A stretch of 64,000 nt of DNA. Source: CAVWSM01 sp963757805 (lineage in GTDB: Bacteria > Actinomycetota > Actinomycetes > Jiangellales > Jiangellaceae). Location: assembly GCA_963757805.1 (NCBI GenBank), contig CAVWSM010000014.1:62001-126000 (forward strand), given 5' to 3'. This document shows, in pieces, positions 18,330-27,309 of this stretch. The first letter of the stretch is position 1, and each line of letters starts with the position of its first letter. The position numbers were made by a program, and so were the translations under genes. The notes beneath the pieces were generated by a model. The model saw nothing but the letters and a program-made list of their open reading frames with translations. It was not told the origin of the DNA and ran no database searches.

Positions 18330-19118
18330 ATGAAGACAACAGGCAAAGTCACGTCGCGGGATGGGACGGTGATCGCCTTCGATCGGACTGGTACGGGCCT
18401 GGCAGTCATCCTCGTGGACGCTGCGGGCGGTTTCCGCGGGCTCGGGCCGATGGGCCGGCTGGCCGAGCTGCTCGCGGTGGACTTCACCGCGATCACGTAC
18501 GACCGTCGCGGTCGCGGCGAAAGCGGTGACACCGAGCCGTACACAGTGGAGCGCGAGGTCGATGATCTGGAGGCTCTCATCGACGCGTCTGGTGGATCGG
18601 CGTTCGTGTACGGGTTCTCGTCAGGTGCGGTGCTTGCCTTGCACGCAGCGGCGGCTGGGCTCCCGATCCGGAAGCTGGCGCTGCTCGAGCCGCCGCTGGA
18701 GCTCGACCCCGAGGCGGAACCCGACACGATGCTCGAGAAGGAGGTGGCCGCGCTCGTCGCCGCCGGTCGCCGCGGTGACGCAGTGGAGCACTTCCACGCG
18801 AGCATCGGTGTGCCGGTCGAGATAACCGCCGAGATGCGGGACGCAGCGTACTGGCCGTTGCTGGAGTCGAGCGCGCACACCCTCGTCTACGACTGCATCG
18901 TCACTCGAACTTTCCCTGCGGTGCGGCTTGCCACCATCGCGACGCCCACGCTCGTCATCGACAGCCAGGACAGCGATGCCCGCCTGCACGGCTGGGCACG
19001 AGGAGTTGCTGAGGCCCTGCCGAACGGCAAGCACCGCAGCATGAAGGGAGAGTGGCACGGCGTGCCGCCCCAGGACCTGGCTCCGGTGCTGGCCGAGTTC
19101 TTCCTCACGGTTGGCTGA
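18330..19118 (+). CDS. Alpha/beta hydrolase
   Basis: 262 residues. Residues: oxyanion region ILVDAAGGFRGL, YDRRGRGESG near residue 60, nucleophile elbow GFSSGA (Ser about 95), LVIDSQDSD (acid) and GEWHGVPP (His). This matches the small hydrolase family often annotated as alpha/beta hydrolase near ECF42-DGPF loci. Divergent from the sigma/DGPF operon and preceded by the candidate ECF42 promoter, so it is likely a member of that regulon. Substrate unknown. Confidence 0.8.
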   Translation: MKTTGKVTSRDGTVIAFDRTGTGLAVILVDAAGGFRGLGPMGRLAELLAVDFTAITYDRRGRGESGDTEPYTVEREVDDLEALIDASGGSAFVYGFSSGAVLALHAAAAGLPIRKLALLEPPLELDPEAEPDTMLEKEVAALVAAGRRGDAVEHFHASIGVPVEITAEMRDAAYWPLLESSAHTLVYDCIVTRTFPAVRLATIATPTLVIDSQDSDARLHGWARGVAEALPNGKHRSMKGEWHGVPPQDLAPVLAEFFLTVG

Positions 19119-19161
19119 GGGCGACCCTGCACCAGTCCTATTGGCGCAGGGCCGCCCTCAG
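19115..19161. terminator. Bidirectional terminator hairpin
   Basis: CTGAGGGCGACCCTGC (19115-19130) pairs with 19146-19161 over 16 positions with one mismatch, loop 15. It includes the hydrolase stop codon and lies before the convergent substrate-binding protein stop (19185). Confidence 0.6.
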
Positions 19162-19184
19162 ACAATCAGGGTGGAGCCGCTCGG

Positions 19185-20480
19185 CTAGAAGCAGGGACCC
19201 GCGAAGTCGTACGACTGTGCAGTGTCGCTGGCAAACAACTCCTCGACGACGCTGACGCCGGTGGGTGCGGCCTCGTCGACCTTGGAGATGACGCTCTGCC
19301 GGAACGCCGCCTCGCTTGGCTCACCGGCGTAGTTGCCGGCCTCCGCAGGCAGCATGCCCTCATAGTCGACGGTCTCGAGGCCTTGGACCGCCTCGAGCAG
19401 CCCTGCCCGGGTGAGGTCACCGCTGTCGATGGCTGCCTCGAGGGCGGCCTTCATCGGGTAGCCCCAGGCCCACCCGGCGGTGTGGCCGTCGCTTGGTGTC
19501 ACGTCACCAAGAGCTTCGCGCATCGCCTGGTGGCCGGGGGTGTCCCCGCCGAACGGCGCCCACGGGCCGGACTGGTAGTAGGCCGCCTTGAGGGCGGGTG
19601 CGGCCGGGCTCTGCAGCAGCGCCGGGTTCCACGTCGGGCTGGTGCCGACGAACGCGCCCCTGAAGCCACCGGCCGCGGCCTGGCCGATGATGGCCGCCGC
19701 GTCTGCCGGACCGGTGGTCACGAACACGACGTCCGGCTGCTCGGTGAGGATGGCCTGGATGGCAGCCCCCTGGTTGGTGGTGCCCTGGCCAGTTTCGGCG
19801 TCCGCAAACTCCAGCCCAAGAGCCTCTGCGGCAGCTTCGACGCCGCCGGCCGCATCGCCGCCGTAGTCACCCGGGTAGTGCACCGCCATCACCTTCTGGG
19901 CACCGAGCTCGCGCGACGCCCAGTCGACGGAGTTCATCGCCTCGAAGCAGTAGTTGGTGCCGGACTCGACGATGACGTCCTCGAAGTCGTAGGCCGACGT
20001 CCAGGCTGCCGGGGCGGCGACGATGTCGTTTGCCTTCATGTCTTCCAGGATGGCCGCCGTGGTGGGGGAGCCGAGTGACTGCGCAAGGGCGAGAATGTCG
20101 CCCTTGATCTCCTGGTAGGCCTGATTGTGGACCTCGGGGTTGTACTTGTTGTCCCGCACGTAGGTCGTCACGTCGATGTCGTAGCCGCCGAGGCCGCCGT
20201 CCTCGTTGACCCGCTGCCAGAACGCGGCCTGTGCCTCCACGATCGGCACGGCGAGCGGGGCGAACGGTCCCTCGGTCAGATCGGAGATGGTGCCGAGGAA
20301 GATGCAACCGTTGTCGGGGTTTACCGCCTCGGGGCACGCCTCGGACGTGACGCCGACATCGGTCGTGATGCCACCCTCATCCTGGCTCGCCGCGCCATCG
20401 TCGTCGTCGCCGCGGCAGCTCGCCAGAGCAAACGCCGCAGCCAGCAGCAATGCGAGCGTCGTGGTTCGTCTCGTACTCAT
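19185..20480 (-). CDS. Branched-chain-type ABC transporter substrate-binding lipoprotein
   Basis: 431 residues. Signal peptide with lipobox LASC (Cys about residue 22), acidic spacer DDDDG, then a type-I periplasmic binding fold of the LivJ/LivK (Peripla_BP_6) class: VNEDGGLGGYDIDV, PEVHNQAYQEI, VIFVTTGPADAAA-like region, AFVGTSPTW. Cys-rich positions (about 48 and 56) could form a disulfide. Last gene of a six-gene operon, 15 bases after livM; GGGAGG precedes its ATG. The co-operonic acyl-CoA synthetase suggests a carboxylic acid ligand rather than an amino acid. Confidence 0.85.
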   Translation of the reverse strand: MSTRRTTTLALLLAAAFALASCRGDDDDGAASQDEGGITTDVGVTSEACPEAVNPDNGCIFLGTISDLTEGPFAPLAVPIVEAQAAFWQRVNEDGGLGGYDIDVTTYVRDNKYNPEVHNQAYQEIKGDILALAQSLGSPTTAAILEDMKANDIVAAPAAWTSAYDFEDVIVESGTNYCFEAMNSVDWASRELGAQKVMAVHYPGDYGGDAAGGVEAAAEALGLEFADAETGQGTTNQGAAIQAILTEQPDVVFVTTGPADAAAIIGQAAAGGFRGAFVGTSPTWNPALLQSPAAPALKAAYYQSGPWAPFGGDTPGHQAMREALGDVTPSDGHTAGWAWGYPMKAALEAAIDSGDLTRAGLLEAVQGLETVDYEGMLPAEAGNYAGEPSEAAFRQSVISKVDEAAPTGVSVVEELFASDTAQSYDFAGPCF

Positions 20481-20495
20481 GCTTTGACCTCCCGG

Positions 20496-21674
20496 TCAGT
20501 AAGTGAAGGGCCATGTCTTCCAGTAGTTGCGGATGCGGACCCAGATCCCGTACAGCCCGCGTGGCTCGAAGATGAGGAACACGATGATCAGCAGGCCGTA
20601 CAGCAGAGACTCGACCTGGAAGATGTTGGGAAAGTCGGTCGGCGAGGTGCTGACCGCTGGGATGAACGACGGCAGTTCTTGGGTGAACCGTGGGAGCAGC
20701 GTGATGAACAGCGCGCCCATGATGGAGCCGGAAATGGTGGCAACGCCACCGATCAGCACCATCGCGATGAACTGTACGGACAGCAGCAGGTTGAACGAGC
20801 CTGGGTCGAAGAAACCGCTGACCGTGTACAGCAAAGCTCCCGCGCAGCCGGCGTAGAACGACGAGACGACGAACGCGAGCGCCTTGTGCTTGGTCAGGCC
20901 GACGCCCATGATCTCGGCGGCGATGTCGCGGTCACGCACTGCGGCAAAAGCCCGGCCGACCTTGGAGCGCATGAGGTTGCGGGCCAGCACTGCGAAGATG
21001 ACCAGAAGCACCAGCATCAGCAGGTACATCTGCTGCATCGCGGTCAGGTAGGGCCCGTCCTGGTTTAGCTCGTAGCCGAAGATCTCGGGCACCGCGGCCG
21101 CGCGCCCGACACCGGGGCCGCCGGTCACGTAGCCCCACTCCTTGAAGATGTGCTCACCAATGAAGACCAGGCCGAGTGTGACGATCGCGAGGTAGAGCCC
21201 ACGCAGCCGGACGGCCAGCGGCGCGACGAGCAGACCGCACAGCCCGGCCACCAGTCCGGCGGCGAGCAGCCAAACCGGGATCGATGTGATGCCGAACCCG
21301 AGCGTGCGGCCGTCAGGGTCACCGCTGACGACGGCAGCCGTGTAGGCGCCGACCCCCAGGAAGAAGGCGTGGCCCAAGGTGACCTGGCCCGCGTAGCCGG
21401 TGACGATGTTGAGCCCGATGGCACCGATCGCGGCGACGTAACCGACGGCCAGCAGCCGCAGCCAGTCATCAGTGAGGGCGAACGGCAGCAGCACCGCGCC
21501 AAGCACCATGAGCCTGACCCAGATGCGCTTCGGCCGGGTGTTGAACAGACGCAGCTCTTGGGCGTACGAGGTGAACATCGCCGGCCGGCCGCGCAGCGGC
21601 TTGCTGCGCCGCCGCTCCGGTGGTGCGGCGGGGACCTGGGTCGTCTCGCCGTCCGTGCGCAGGGTGGTGGTCAT
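20496..21674 (-). CDS. Branched-chain-type ABC permease, LivM-like
   Basis: 392 residues with about 10 membrane helices. LivM landmarks: IGLNIVTGYAGQVTLGHAFFLGVGAYTAA near residue 90, LRGLYLAIVTLGLVFI, FAAVRDRDIAAEIMGV (the cytosolic coupling loop) and FIAMVLIGGVATISGSIMGA. The ATG at 21674 overlaps the livH stop (ATGA). The roughly 55 residues before the first helix are longer than in E. coli LivM. Earlier in-frame codons are antisense to other genes and were not used. Confidence 0.88.
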   Translation of the reverse strand: MTTTLRTDGETTQVPAAPPERRRSKPLRGRPAMFTSYAQELRLFNTRPKRIWVRLMVLGAVLLPFALTDDWLRLLAVGYVAAIGAIGLNIVTGYAGQVTLGHAFFLGVGAYTAAVVSGDPDGRTLGFGITSIPVWLLAAGLVAGLCGLLVAPLAVRLRGLYLAIVTLGLVFIGEHIFKEWGYVTGGPGVGRAAAVPEIFGYELNQDGPYLTAMQQMYLLMLVLLVIFAVLARNLMRSKVGRAFAAVRDRDIAAEIMGVGLTKHKALAFVVSSFYAGCAGALLYTVSGFFDPGSFNLLLSVQFIAMVLIGGVATISGSIMGALFITLLPRFTQELPSFIPAVSTSPTDFPNIFQVESLLYGLLIIVFLIFEPRGLYGIWVRIRNYWKTWPFTY

Positions 21675-22558
21675 ACGCGTTGCACCTCCGGTGTCCCGAA
21701 CAGTCCGTAGGGCCGGAAGAGCAACACGGCCATCATGAGCAGGTAGGGCGTGACGATCTGGAAGTTGGCTCCGAGCCACGGCCACGCGTCGGGCTGATAG
21801 CTCGCCACGAGCGACTGCACCAGGCCGACGAGGAGTCCGCCGACGACTGCGCCGCCGATCGAGTCGATGCCGCCGAGGATGATCGCCGGCAGGGCCGAGA
21901 ACGCGATGATGAACGTCGTCTGGTCGATCCCGGAGCCGGTGCCCACAAACGCGCCGGCGATCGCGGCGAGGCCGCCGGCCAACGCCCAGGACAGAGCGAA
22001 GACACGGCCGACCGAGACTCCTTGCGCCATGGCCGCCTCCTGGTCGAGGGCGACGGCACGCATCGCCAGGCCATAGCGGGTCCAGCGGAGGAACGCGAAC
22101 AGCGCCGCGACCACGACACCCGTCACAAGGAATGAGGCGATGAACCGCTGCTGCACGGCGATACCGGCCACCGTGACCGTCCTCAGCCCCCACGGGTCGC
22201 CGAGCTGTCGCACGTCGGTCCCGATGAGCGCGTTGACGAAGACACGTACGACCACGTCGACGCCAAGGGTGATGATGGCGATGACGAACACCGGCTTGCC
22301 GATCATCGGGCGGATCGTGGTGCGCTCGACGGTAAGTCCGAGCGTGGCACCTACCAGCACGGCGGCGAGCACGGCGAGCGTGTAGCCGATCTCCGGGGAG
22401 AGGTAGCTGACGGCGACCGCGCCGGCAACCATGAATGCCGGCTGGGCGAAGGAGATCACCCGAGTGGCGCGGTATATGACGACGAACCCGAGCGCCAGCA
22501 GGGCGTAGACGGATCCGGTGCCCAGCCCTCGGACGACAATTTCGACGAGCTCGCTCAT
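21671..22558 (-). CDS. Branched-chain-type ABC permease, LivH-like
   Basis: 295 residues, 8 predicted helices. LivH family features: GLGTGSVYALLALGFVVIYRATRVISFAQ at the N-terminus, MRAVALDQEAAMAQGVSV (coupling loop), and ALPAIILGGIDSIGGAVVGGLLVGL. ATG at 22558 overlaps the stop of the acyl-CoA synthetase gene as ATGA. Forms the membrane channel with the LivM-like protein. Confidence 0.88.
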   Translation of the reverse strand: MSELVEIVVRGLGTGSVYALLALGFVVIYRATRVISFAQPAFMVAGAVAVSYLSPEIGYTLAVLAAVLVGATLGLTVERTTIRPMIGKPVFVIAIITLGVDVVVRVFVNALIGTDVRQLGDPWGLRTVTVAGIAVQQRFIASFLVTGVVVAALFAFLRWTRYGLAMRAVALDQEAAMAQGVSVGRVFALSWALAGGLAAIAGAFVGTGSGIDQTTFIIAFSALPAIILGGIDSIGGAVVGGLLVGLVQSLVASYQPDAWPWLGANFQIVTPYLLMMAVLLFRPYGLFGTPEVQRV

Positions 22559-24450
22559 TGGCGGCCTCCGTACATCGACTCGACAAGGTCGGCGTAGCGG
22601 TCGGCGATGGCCGCGCGCTTGACTTTCTGCGACCCGGTGAGCTCGCCATCCTCGTGGTCGAGCTCCTTGGGCAACGGGCGGAACTTCTTGACCTGCTCCG
22701 CCGGAGCAAGCCGGCTGTTGACGTCGTCCACGACGCCTCGGATGAGCTCGGCCACCTCCGGCTTCTCGCTCAGGTCGCGGTAGGTGGTGTAGGCGATGCG
22801 CTTGCGTTGCGCCCACTCGCCGACGGTCTCGAGCTCGATGCCGATCAGCGCACTGATGTACTGACGGCGGTCGCCGACGACGACTGCCTCCTTGACATAG
22901 GGCGAGGCCTTGAGCGCGTTCTCGATCGGCGATGGGGCGACGTTCTTGCCGCCGGCGGTGATGAGGATGTCTTTCATCCGGTCGGTGATGCGCAGATGGG
23001 TGCCGTCGACAAGCTCACCCACATCACCGGTGTGCAGCCAGCCGTCGCTGTCGATCGCCTTGCGCGTTGCCGCCTCGTCCTGCCAGTAGCCCATCACGAT
23101 GCCGGCGTGCCGTGTCAGGATCTCGCCGGTCTGCTCGTCGATGCGCAGCTCCACACCCCAGTGCGGCTCGCCGACCGTGCCGAGCTTGATGTGACCCGGC
23201 CGGTTGGCGGTGGCGACCGCGGTCTGCTCGGTCATGCCGTAGACCTCGTGCATGGGCACGCCGATGCCCATATAGAACTTGAGCACCTCGGGAGCGATCG
23301 GGGCGGCGCCCGACGCGGCGTAGCGCACCTTGCGCATGCCGAGGCGGTCGCGCAGCGAGCGGAAGAAGAAGACGTAGCCGACGGCCGAGACGATGCGGGT
23401 GCCCATGGTGTGGCGACCGCCCGTGCGCACGAGCGTGTCGCCGATGCGGTCGGCGCGACGCAGCCAGAACTGGCCAAAGGCGCGCTTGACAGGGCTGGCC
23501 GAGGCGAGCCGAATGCGTACGCCCGCGAGGAACTTCTCCCAGATCCTCGGCACCCCGAAGAGAATGGTCGGCTGGATCTCCCGCAGGTTGGGCCCGACGG
23601 TGGCGATGGACTCGGCGAAGTTGACCTGTACGCCGCCCCCGGCGTTGAACCACGTCGTGAACAACCGCTCGGCGACGTGGCACAGCGGGAGGTAGGACAG
23701 CACGACATCGCGTTCGTTGGGGTGCGGTGTCAGGAAGCCTGACCGCTCGATCAGGGACTGGATCGCGAAGTCCACGTTGGCGACCGAGAGCATCGCCCCC
23801 TTGGGGGCCGATGTGGTGCCGGATGTGTAGATGAGCCCGGCCAGGTCGTCCTCCCGTGCTGCCGCCATGCGCTCCTCGACGGCACCAGGGTGCTGCTCGC
23901 GATGTGCGCTGCCGGCTGCGATCAGGTCGTCCCACGACATCAGCCACGGCTGGTCGTAGTGGCCGCTAAGCCCGCGTGGCTCGAGATAGACGACATGCTC
24001 GAGACCGGGCAGCGCGCCTGGGTCGTCAGCCAGGATGTCGACCACCTTGTCGACCTGCTCCTGGTCCTCGGCCACCAGCACGCGGGCGCCCGAGTTGGCG
24101 AGTACGTGGCGGATCTCGGGCCACGGGCTGGTTGAGTAGAGCCCGACCGTCGCCGCTCGCACGGCGACCGCGGCCAGGTCGGTGAACAGCCACTCACGCC
24201 GGTTCTCGGCCAGGATCGCCACCCGATCTCCCGGCTCGACACCGAGGGCAAGCAGGCCGTGGCCGACGGTGCGGACCGTGTCCCAGTAGTCCGCCCATGT
24301 GGTTTCCTCCCACACGCCGTAGACCTTGGCGCGCATCGCCACACCGGCGGCGCGGGTCGCCGCGCGATCACGTACGAGGGTGGCGACCGTGCGAGCCGGT
24401 GGTTCGCCGGGGGACTGGGTGGTCGGTGCCGGCAACGTCATCTCGGTCAT
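22555..24450 (-). CDS. Long-chain acyl-CoA synthetase, FadD15-type
   Basis: 631 residues. Motifs: YTSGTTSAPKGAMLS (ATP loop), YLPLCHVAERLF, VYGMTEQTAVATANRPG, DGWLHTGDVGEL, RMKDILITAGGKNVAPSPIEN, and a C-terminal GSQKVKR-like region. The length and the FGVPRIWEKF motif place it with long-chain (FadD15/AMP-forming FACL) enzymes rather than short-chain acetyl-CoA synthetases. It is embedded between livG and livH with four-base overlaps on both sides, which argues that the transported compound is a carboxylic acid trapped as its CoA ester on entry. Confidence 0.85.
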   Translation of the reverse strand: MTEMTLPAPTTQSPGEPPARTVATLVRDRAATRAAGVAMRAKVYGVWEETTWADYWDTVRTVGHGLLALGVEPGDRVAILAENRREWLFTDLAAVAVRAATVGLYSTSPWPEIRHVLANSGARVLVAEDQEQVDKVVDILADDPGALPGLEHVVYLEPRGLSGHYDQPWLMSWDDLIAAGSAHREQHPGAVEERMAAAREDDLAGLIYTSGTTSAPKGAMLSVANVDFAIQSLIERSGFLTPHPNERDVVLSYLPLCHVAERLFTTWFNAGGGVQVNFAESIATVGPNLREIQPTILFGVPRIWEKFLAGVRIRLASASPVKRAFGQFWLRRADRIGDTLVRTGGRHTMGTRIVSAVGYVFFFRSLRDRLGMRKVRYAASGAAPIAPEVLKFYMGIGVPMHEVYGMTEQTAVATANRPGHIKLGTVGEPHWGVELRIDEQTGEILTRHAGIVMGYWQDEAATRKAIDSDGWLHTGDVGELVDGTHLRITDRMKDILITAGGKNVAPSPIENALKASPYVKEAVVVGDRRQYISALIGIELETVGEWAQRKRIAYTTYRDLSEKPEVAELIRGVVDDVNSRLAPAEQVKKFRPLPKELDHEDGELTGSQKVKRAAIADRYADLVESMYGGRQ

Positions 24451-25224
24451 GCCGTCGCCTCCTGTCCGAGGTAGGCCTGGATGACGGCCGGGTCGTGGGC
24501 CACCTCTGCAGGTGTGCCCAGCGCCAGCGGCGTCCCGAAGTCGACCGCGAGCACCCGGTCGGCCAGGTCCATCACGAGGCCCATGTCGTGCTCGACCATC
24601 ACCATGGCGATGCCGAGCTCGTCGCGGATGTCGAGCACGAACCGCGCGAGGTCCTGAGTCTCCTCGAGGTTCATGCCTGCTGCCGGCTCGTCAAGCAACA
24701 GCAGCGTGGGCTCCATGGCGAGCGCGCGGCCCAGCTCGACCCGCTTCTGGATGCCGTACGGCAGCAGCCCCACCGGCTGCGTACGCCACGGCTCGAGCTC
24801 GAGGAAGTCGATGATGCGCTCGACGGCGGCGCGGTGGGTGATCTCCTCGCGCAGCGCGCGTCCGCGCCAGACGAGCGCGGCCAGCGGCCCGTAGCGAAGG
24901 TGCAGGTGCCGACCGAGCATCAGGTTGTCGACCAGGGACAGGTTGGTGAACAGCTCGATGCCCTGGAAGGTGCGGGCCATGCCAAGCCCGGCGATGTGGT
25001 GCGGCCGCTTGCCGATGATCTGTTCGCCCGGCGAAGAGGACGCTGCCTTGCTGCGGCCGGTAGACACCGGACAGGACGTTGAAGACGGACGTCTTGCCGG
25101 CGCCGTTAGGGCCGATGATCGCGAGCAGCTCGCTCGGCTGGACGGTGAACGAGACACCGTTGATCGCGACCACGCCGGAGAACCGAAGCGTGATGTCGCG
25201 GACGTCGAGGATCGGCGCACTCAT
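24447..25224 (-). CDS. Branched-chain-type ABC ATPase, LivG-like (one frameshift)
   Basis: About 258 residues across an extra G in a GGG run near 25031 (minus strand): first frame gives Walker A GPNGAGKTSVFNVLSG and GSVLFAG, second gives EQIIGKRPHHIAGLGMARTFQ, signature-like region YGIQKRVELGRALA, Walker B LLLLDEPAAGMN and MVEHDM. LSGGQ is replaced by LPYGIQKR, a common LivG variant. ATG at 25224 overlaps the livF stop. Confidence 0.85.
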
Positions 25225-26006
25225 GCGGCCCACCTCTTCCGCCGCTTGTAGTGCTTGACGTCTCGGAAAGACTGGTGCGCGCCCTCCGGTCCGAGCCCGA
25301 GGTAGAACTCACGGATGTCCTCGTCCTGCAGCAGCGCCGCAGCAGGCTTGTCCATCACGACCTTGCCGGTCTCCATCACGTAGCCGTGGGTCGCGATGGA
25401 CAGCGCCATCGTCGCGTTCTGCTCGACCAGCAGGACGGCTGTGCCCTGCTTGTTGATCTCGCGGATGAGATCGCGGATCTGCTGCACCAGCAGGGGTGCC
25501 AGCCCCAAACTCGGCTCGTCGAGCAGGAGGTAGCGCGGCTCGGACATCATCGCCCGGCCCATCGCGACCATCTGCTGCTGCCCGCCGGACAGGAACCCGG
25601 CCCGTTGGGCGCGTCGATCTTGCAAGATCGGAAACAGCTCGTAGACCCGCTGCAGGTTGGTCGCGAGCGCGCGGCGTTTGGTGTGCGCTCCCACCTTGAG
25701 GTTCTCCTCGACGGTCAGCTCGCCGAAGATCCGGCGGCCCTCCATCACCTGCGCGATGCCCCGCTGCACGATCCGGGCGGCGTCTATGTCGCTGATGGGT
25801 GCGTCATCCAGACTGACCGAGCCCTTCGTGATCTTTCCGTTATGCACGTCGAGCAGACCGGTGACCGCGCGGAGCAGGGTCGACTTCCCGGCCCCGTTGG
25901 CGCCCAGGAGCGCCACGATCGACCCGTCCGGCACCTGCAGGCTCACGCCCTGCAGCACCTGCATCACGTCGTCATAGACGACTTCGAGGTTGCGAACCTC
26001 CAGCAC
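25221..26006 (-). CDS. Branched-chain-type ABC ATPase, LivF-like
   Basis: 261 residues. Walker A GANGAGKSTLLRAVTG, signature FLSGGQQQMVAMGRAM, Walker B RYLLLDEPSLGLAP, and H-loop-region VEQNA typical of LivF (where the switch His is replaced). GTG at 26006 is chosen because AGGTAGGTG lies 5-12 bases upstream and VLEVRNLEVVYDD is the normal start; an upstream in-frame ATG at 26045 lacks a site. First gene of the six-gene operon. Confidence 0.87.
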   Translation of the reverse strand: MLEVRNLEVVYDDVMQVLQGVSLQVPDGSIVALLGANGAGKSTLLRAVTGLLDVHNGKITKGSVSLDDAPISDIDAARIVQRGIAQVMEGRRIFGELTVEENLKVGAHTKRRALATNLQRVYELFPILQDRRAQRAGFLSGGQQQMVAMGRAMMSEPRYLLLDEPSLGLAPLLVQQIRDLIREINKQGTAVLLVEQNATMALSIATHGYVMETGKVVMDKPAAALLQDEDIREFYLGLGPEGAHQSFRDVKHYKRRKRWAA

Positions 26007-26373
26007 GGTGACACCTACCTCTCGACGATGCGGCTTCGGCGACACCGGCGCAGCCGAACTGGTTGCGAGGGGGTTAATCGTGTGAGACGCATGGTGCGGC
26101 CGTCGATGTGTTGCGGCATCGTGTTGACCGCCGATCCGTTGTGCCCGCGCACAAGGCCTCCACCGATGAGCCCGTGGACGACACCCTGATCAGGCACCGG
26201 CCAGCGAGGTGCCTGAAACGTAGCCGCAACCTGAAATCGGAGGCAATCACACCGGCGTCACAGTTCGGACTCGGCGCCTCCCCCCTCTCTGGCGGCCAAC
26301 ATGCGACCCCGGAGACCAGCCATTAGCGTCCGGACCATTGCCTAGCCACCGCACGAGGCGCGACTAGACAGAG
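26007..26373. other. Non-coding interval upstream of the liv-type operon and the HAD gene
   Basis: 367 bases between divergent genes. No credible coding sequence was found. It contains the TTGTGC-N4-GCACAA palindrome at 26139-26154 and presumably both promoters. The liv-side leader between the palindrome and livF is about 130 bases. Confidence 0.6.
26139..26154. promoter_or_regulatory. Palindromic operator TTGTGC-N4-GCACAA (liv-type operon)
   Basis: TTGTGC CCGC GCACAA is identical in arms and spacing to the site at 15277-15292. It lies 133 bases upstream of livF. A common regulator of the PHA block and this acid-uptake operon is inferred. Confidence 0.55.
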
Positions 26374-27309
26374 GTGATTGCTATAGCGCACGACGCTGAG
26401 CTTCGTTCTTGGAACGACACCCCGACCCGGCAGGCGATCGTCGAGTTTGTCCAGGCCGCAGCACGCGATGTGCCGCCCGCCGAGCGGATCGCCGTGTTCG
26501 ACAACGACGGCACGCTCTGGAGCGAGAAGCCGATCCCGATCCAGCTCGACTTCACGCTGTTCCGGATGGCCGAGCTGGCCAAGGCTGATCCGGCGCTTGC
26601 AGATCGGCAGCCCTACAAGGCGGCCGTCGAGCGCGACTACCGCTGGCTAGGCGAGGCGATGGTCAAGCACTACAGGGGCGACGACGCCGACTTGGTCCTG
26701 CTCCAGGATGCGGTGCAGCGTGCGTTCGAGGGCATGTCAGTCGAGGCCTATGGCGACGAAGTGCTCGGGTGGCTGGACAGTGCCGAGCATCCGGTGCTGC
26801 ACCGCCGTTACCTCGGCTGTGCATATGCCCCGATGGTTGAGCTGCTCCGTTACCTCGAAGCCCATGGCTTCACGACGTACATAGCCTCGGGCGGCGACCG
26901 CGACTTCATGCGTCCGTTCGCGCACGACCTGTACGGCATACCGCCCGAACGCGTCATCGGCAGCTCCCTCGGCCTCGAGGTTCACGCGGGGGAAGCCGGA
27001 ACGGAGCTGCTCTACAAGTCGAAGATCGAGTTCTTCGACGACGGCCCGGAGAAGCCCGTACGGATCTGGAGCCGCATCGGCCGCCGGCCACTGGTCGCCG
27101 GCGGCAACTCCAACGGCGACATAGACATGCTCCGGTTTGCCAAGCAGCGTGATCGCGACGCCTTGCGGCTCCTCGTCCTGCACGACGACCCGGACCGAGA
27201 GTTCGACTACACGGCCGGTGCCGAGCAGGCCCTGGAGCGGGCCGCCTCGCATGGATGGACGGTGGTCAGCATCAAGGACGACTGGGCCATAGTCTTCCCA
27301 GATGGCTGA
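26374..27309 (+). CDS. HAD-superfamily phosphatase
   Basis: 311 residues. Motif I FDNDGTLW (nucleophile Asp about residue 43, acid two residues later), motif II TYIASGGDRDF, motif III Lys around KSKIEFF, motif IV AGGNSNGDIDML. Haloacid-dehalogenase phosphohydrolase of the phosphoserine-phosphatase-like class. Start at 26374 is a GTG-free frame with GAGGTG nearby. It overlaps the FGE gene by eight bases, so the two are co-transcribed; a link between them is unknown to me. Confidence 0.82.
   Translation: MIAIAHDAELRSWNDTPTRQAIVEFVQAAARDVPPAERIAVFDNDGTLWSEKPIPIQLDFTLFRMAELAKADPALADRQPYKAAVERDYRWLGEAMVKHYRGDDADLVLLQDAVQRAFEGMSVEAYGDEVLGWLDSAEHPVLHRRYLGCAYAPMVELLRYLEAHGFTTYIASGGDRDFMRPFAHDLYGIPPERVIGSSLGLEVHAGEAGTELLYKSKIEFFDDGPEKPVRIWSRIGRRPLVAGGNSNGDIDMLRFAKQRDRDALRLLVLHDDPDREFDYTAGAEQALERAASHGWTVVSIKDDWAIVFPDG

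Noticed and set aside
26385..26394. A further copy of the TATAGCG repeat
   Set aside because: GCTATAGC occurs but the flanking CCCCAGC and TTTCCGCCCC parts are missing.
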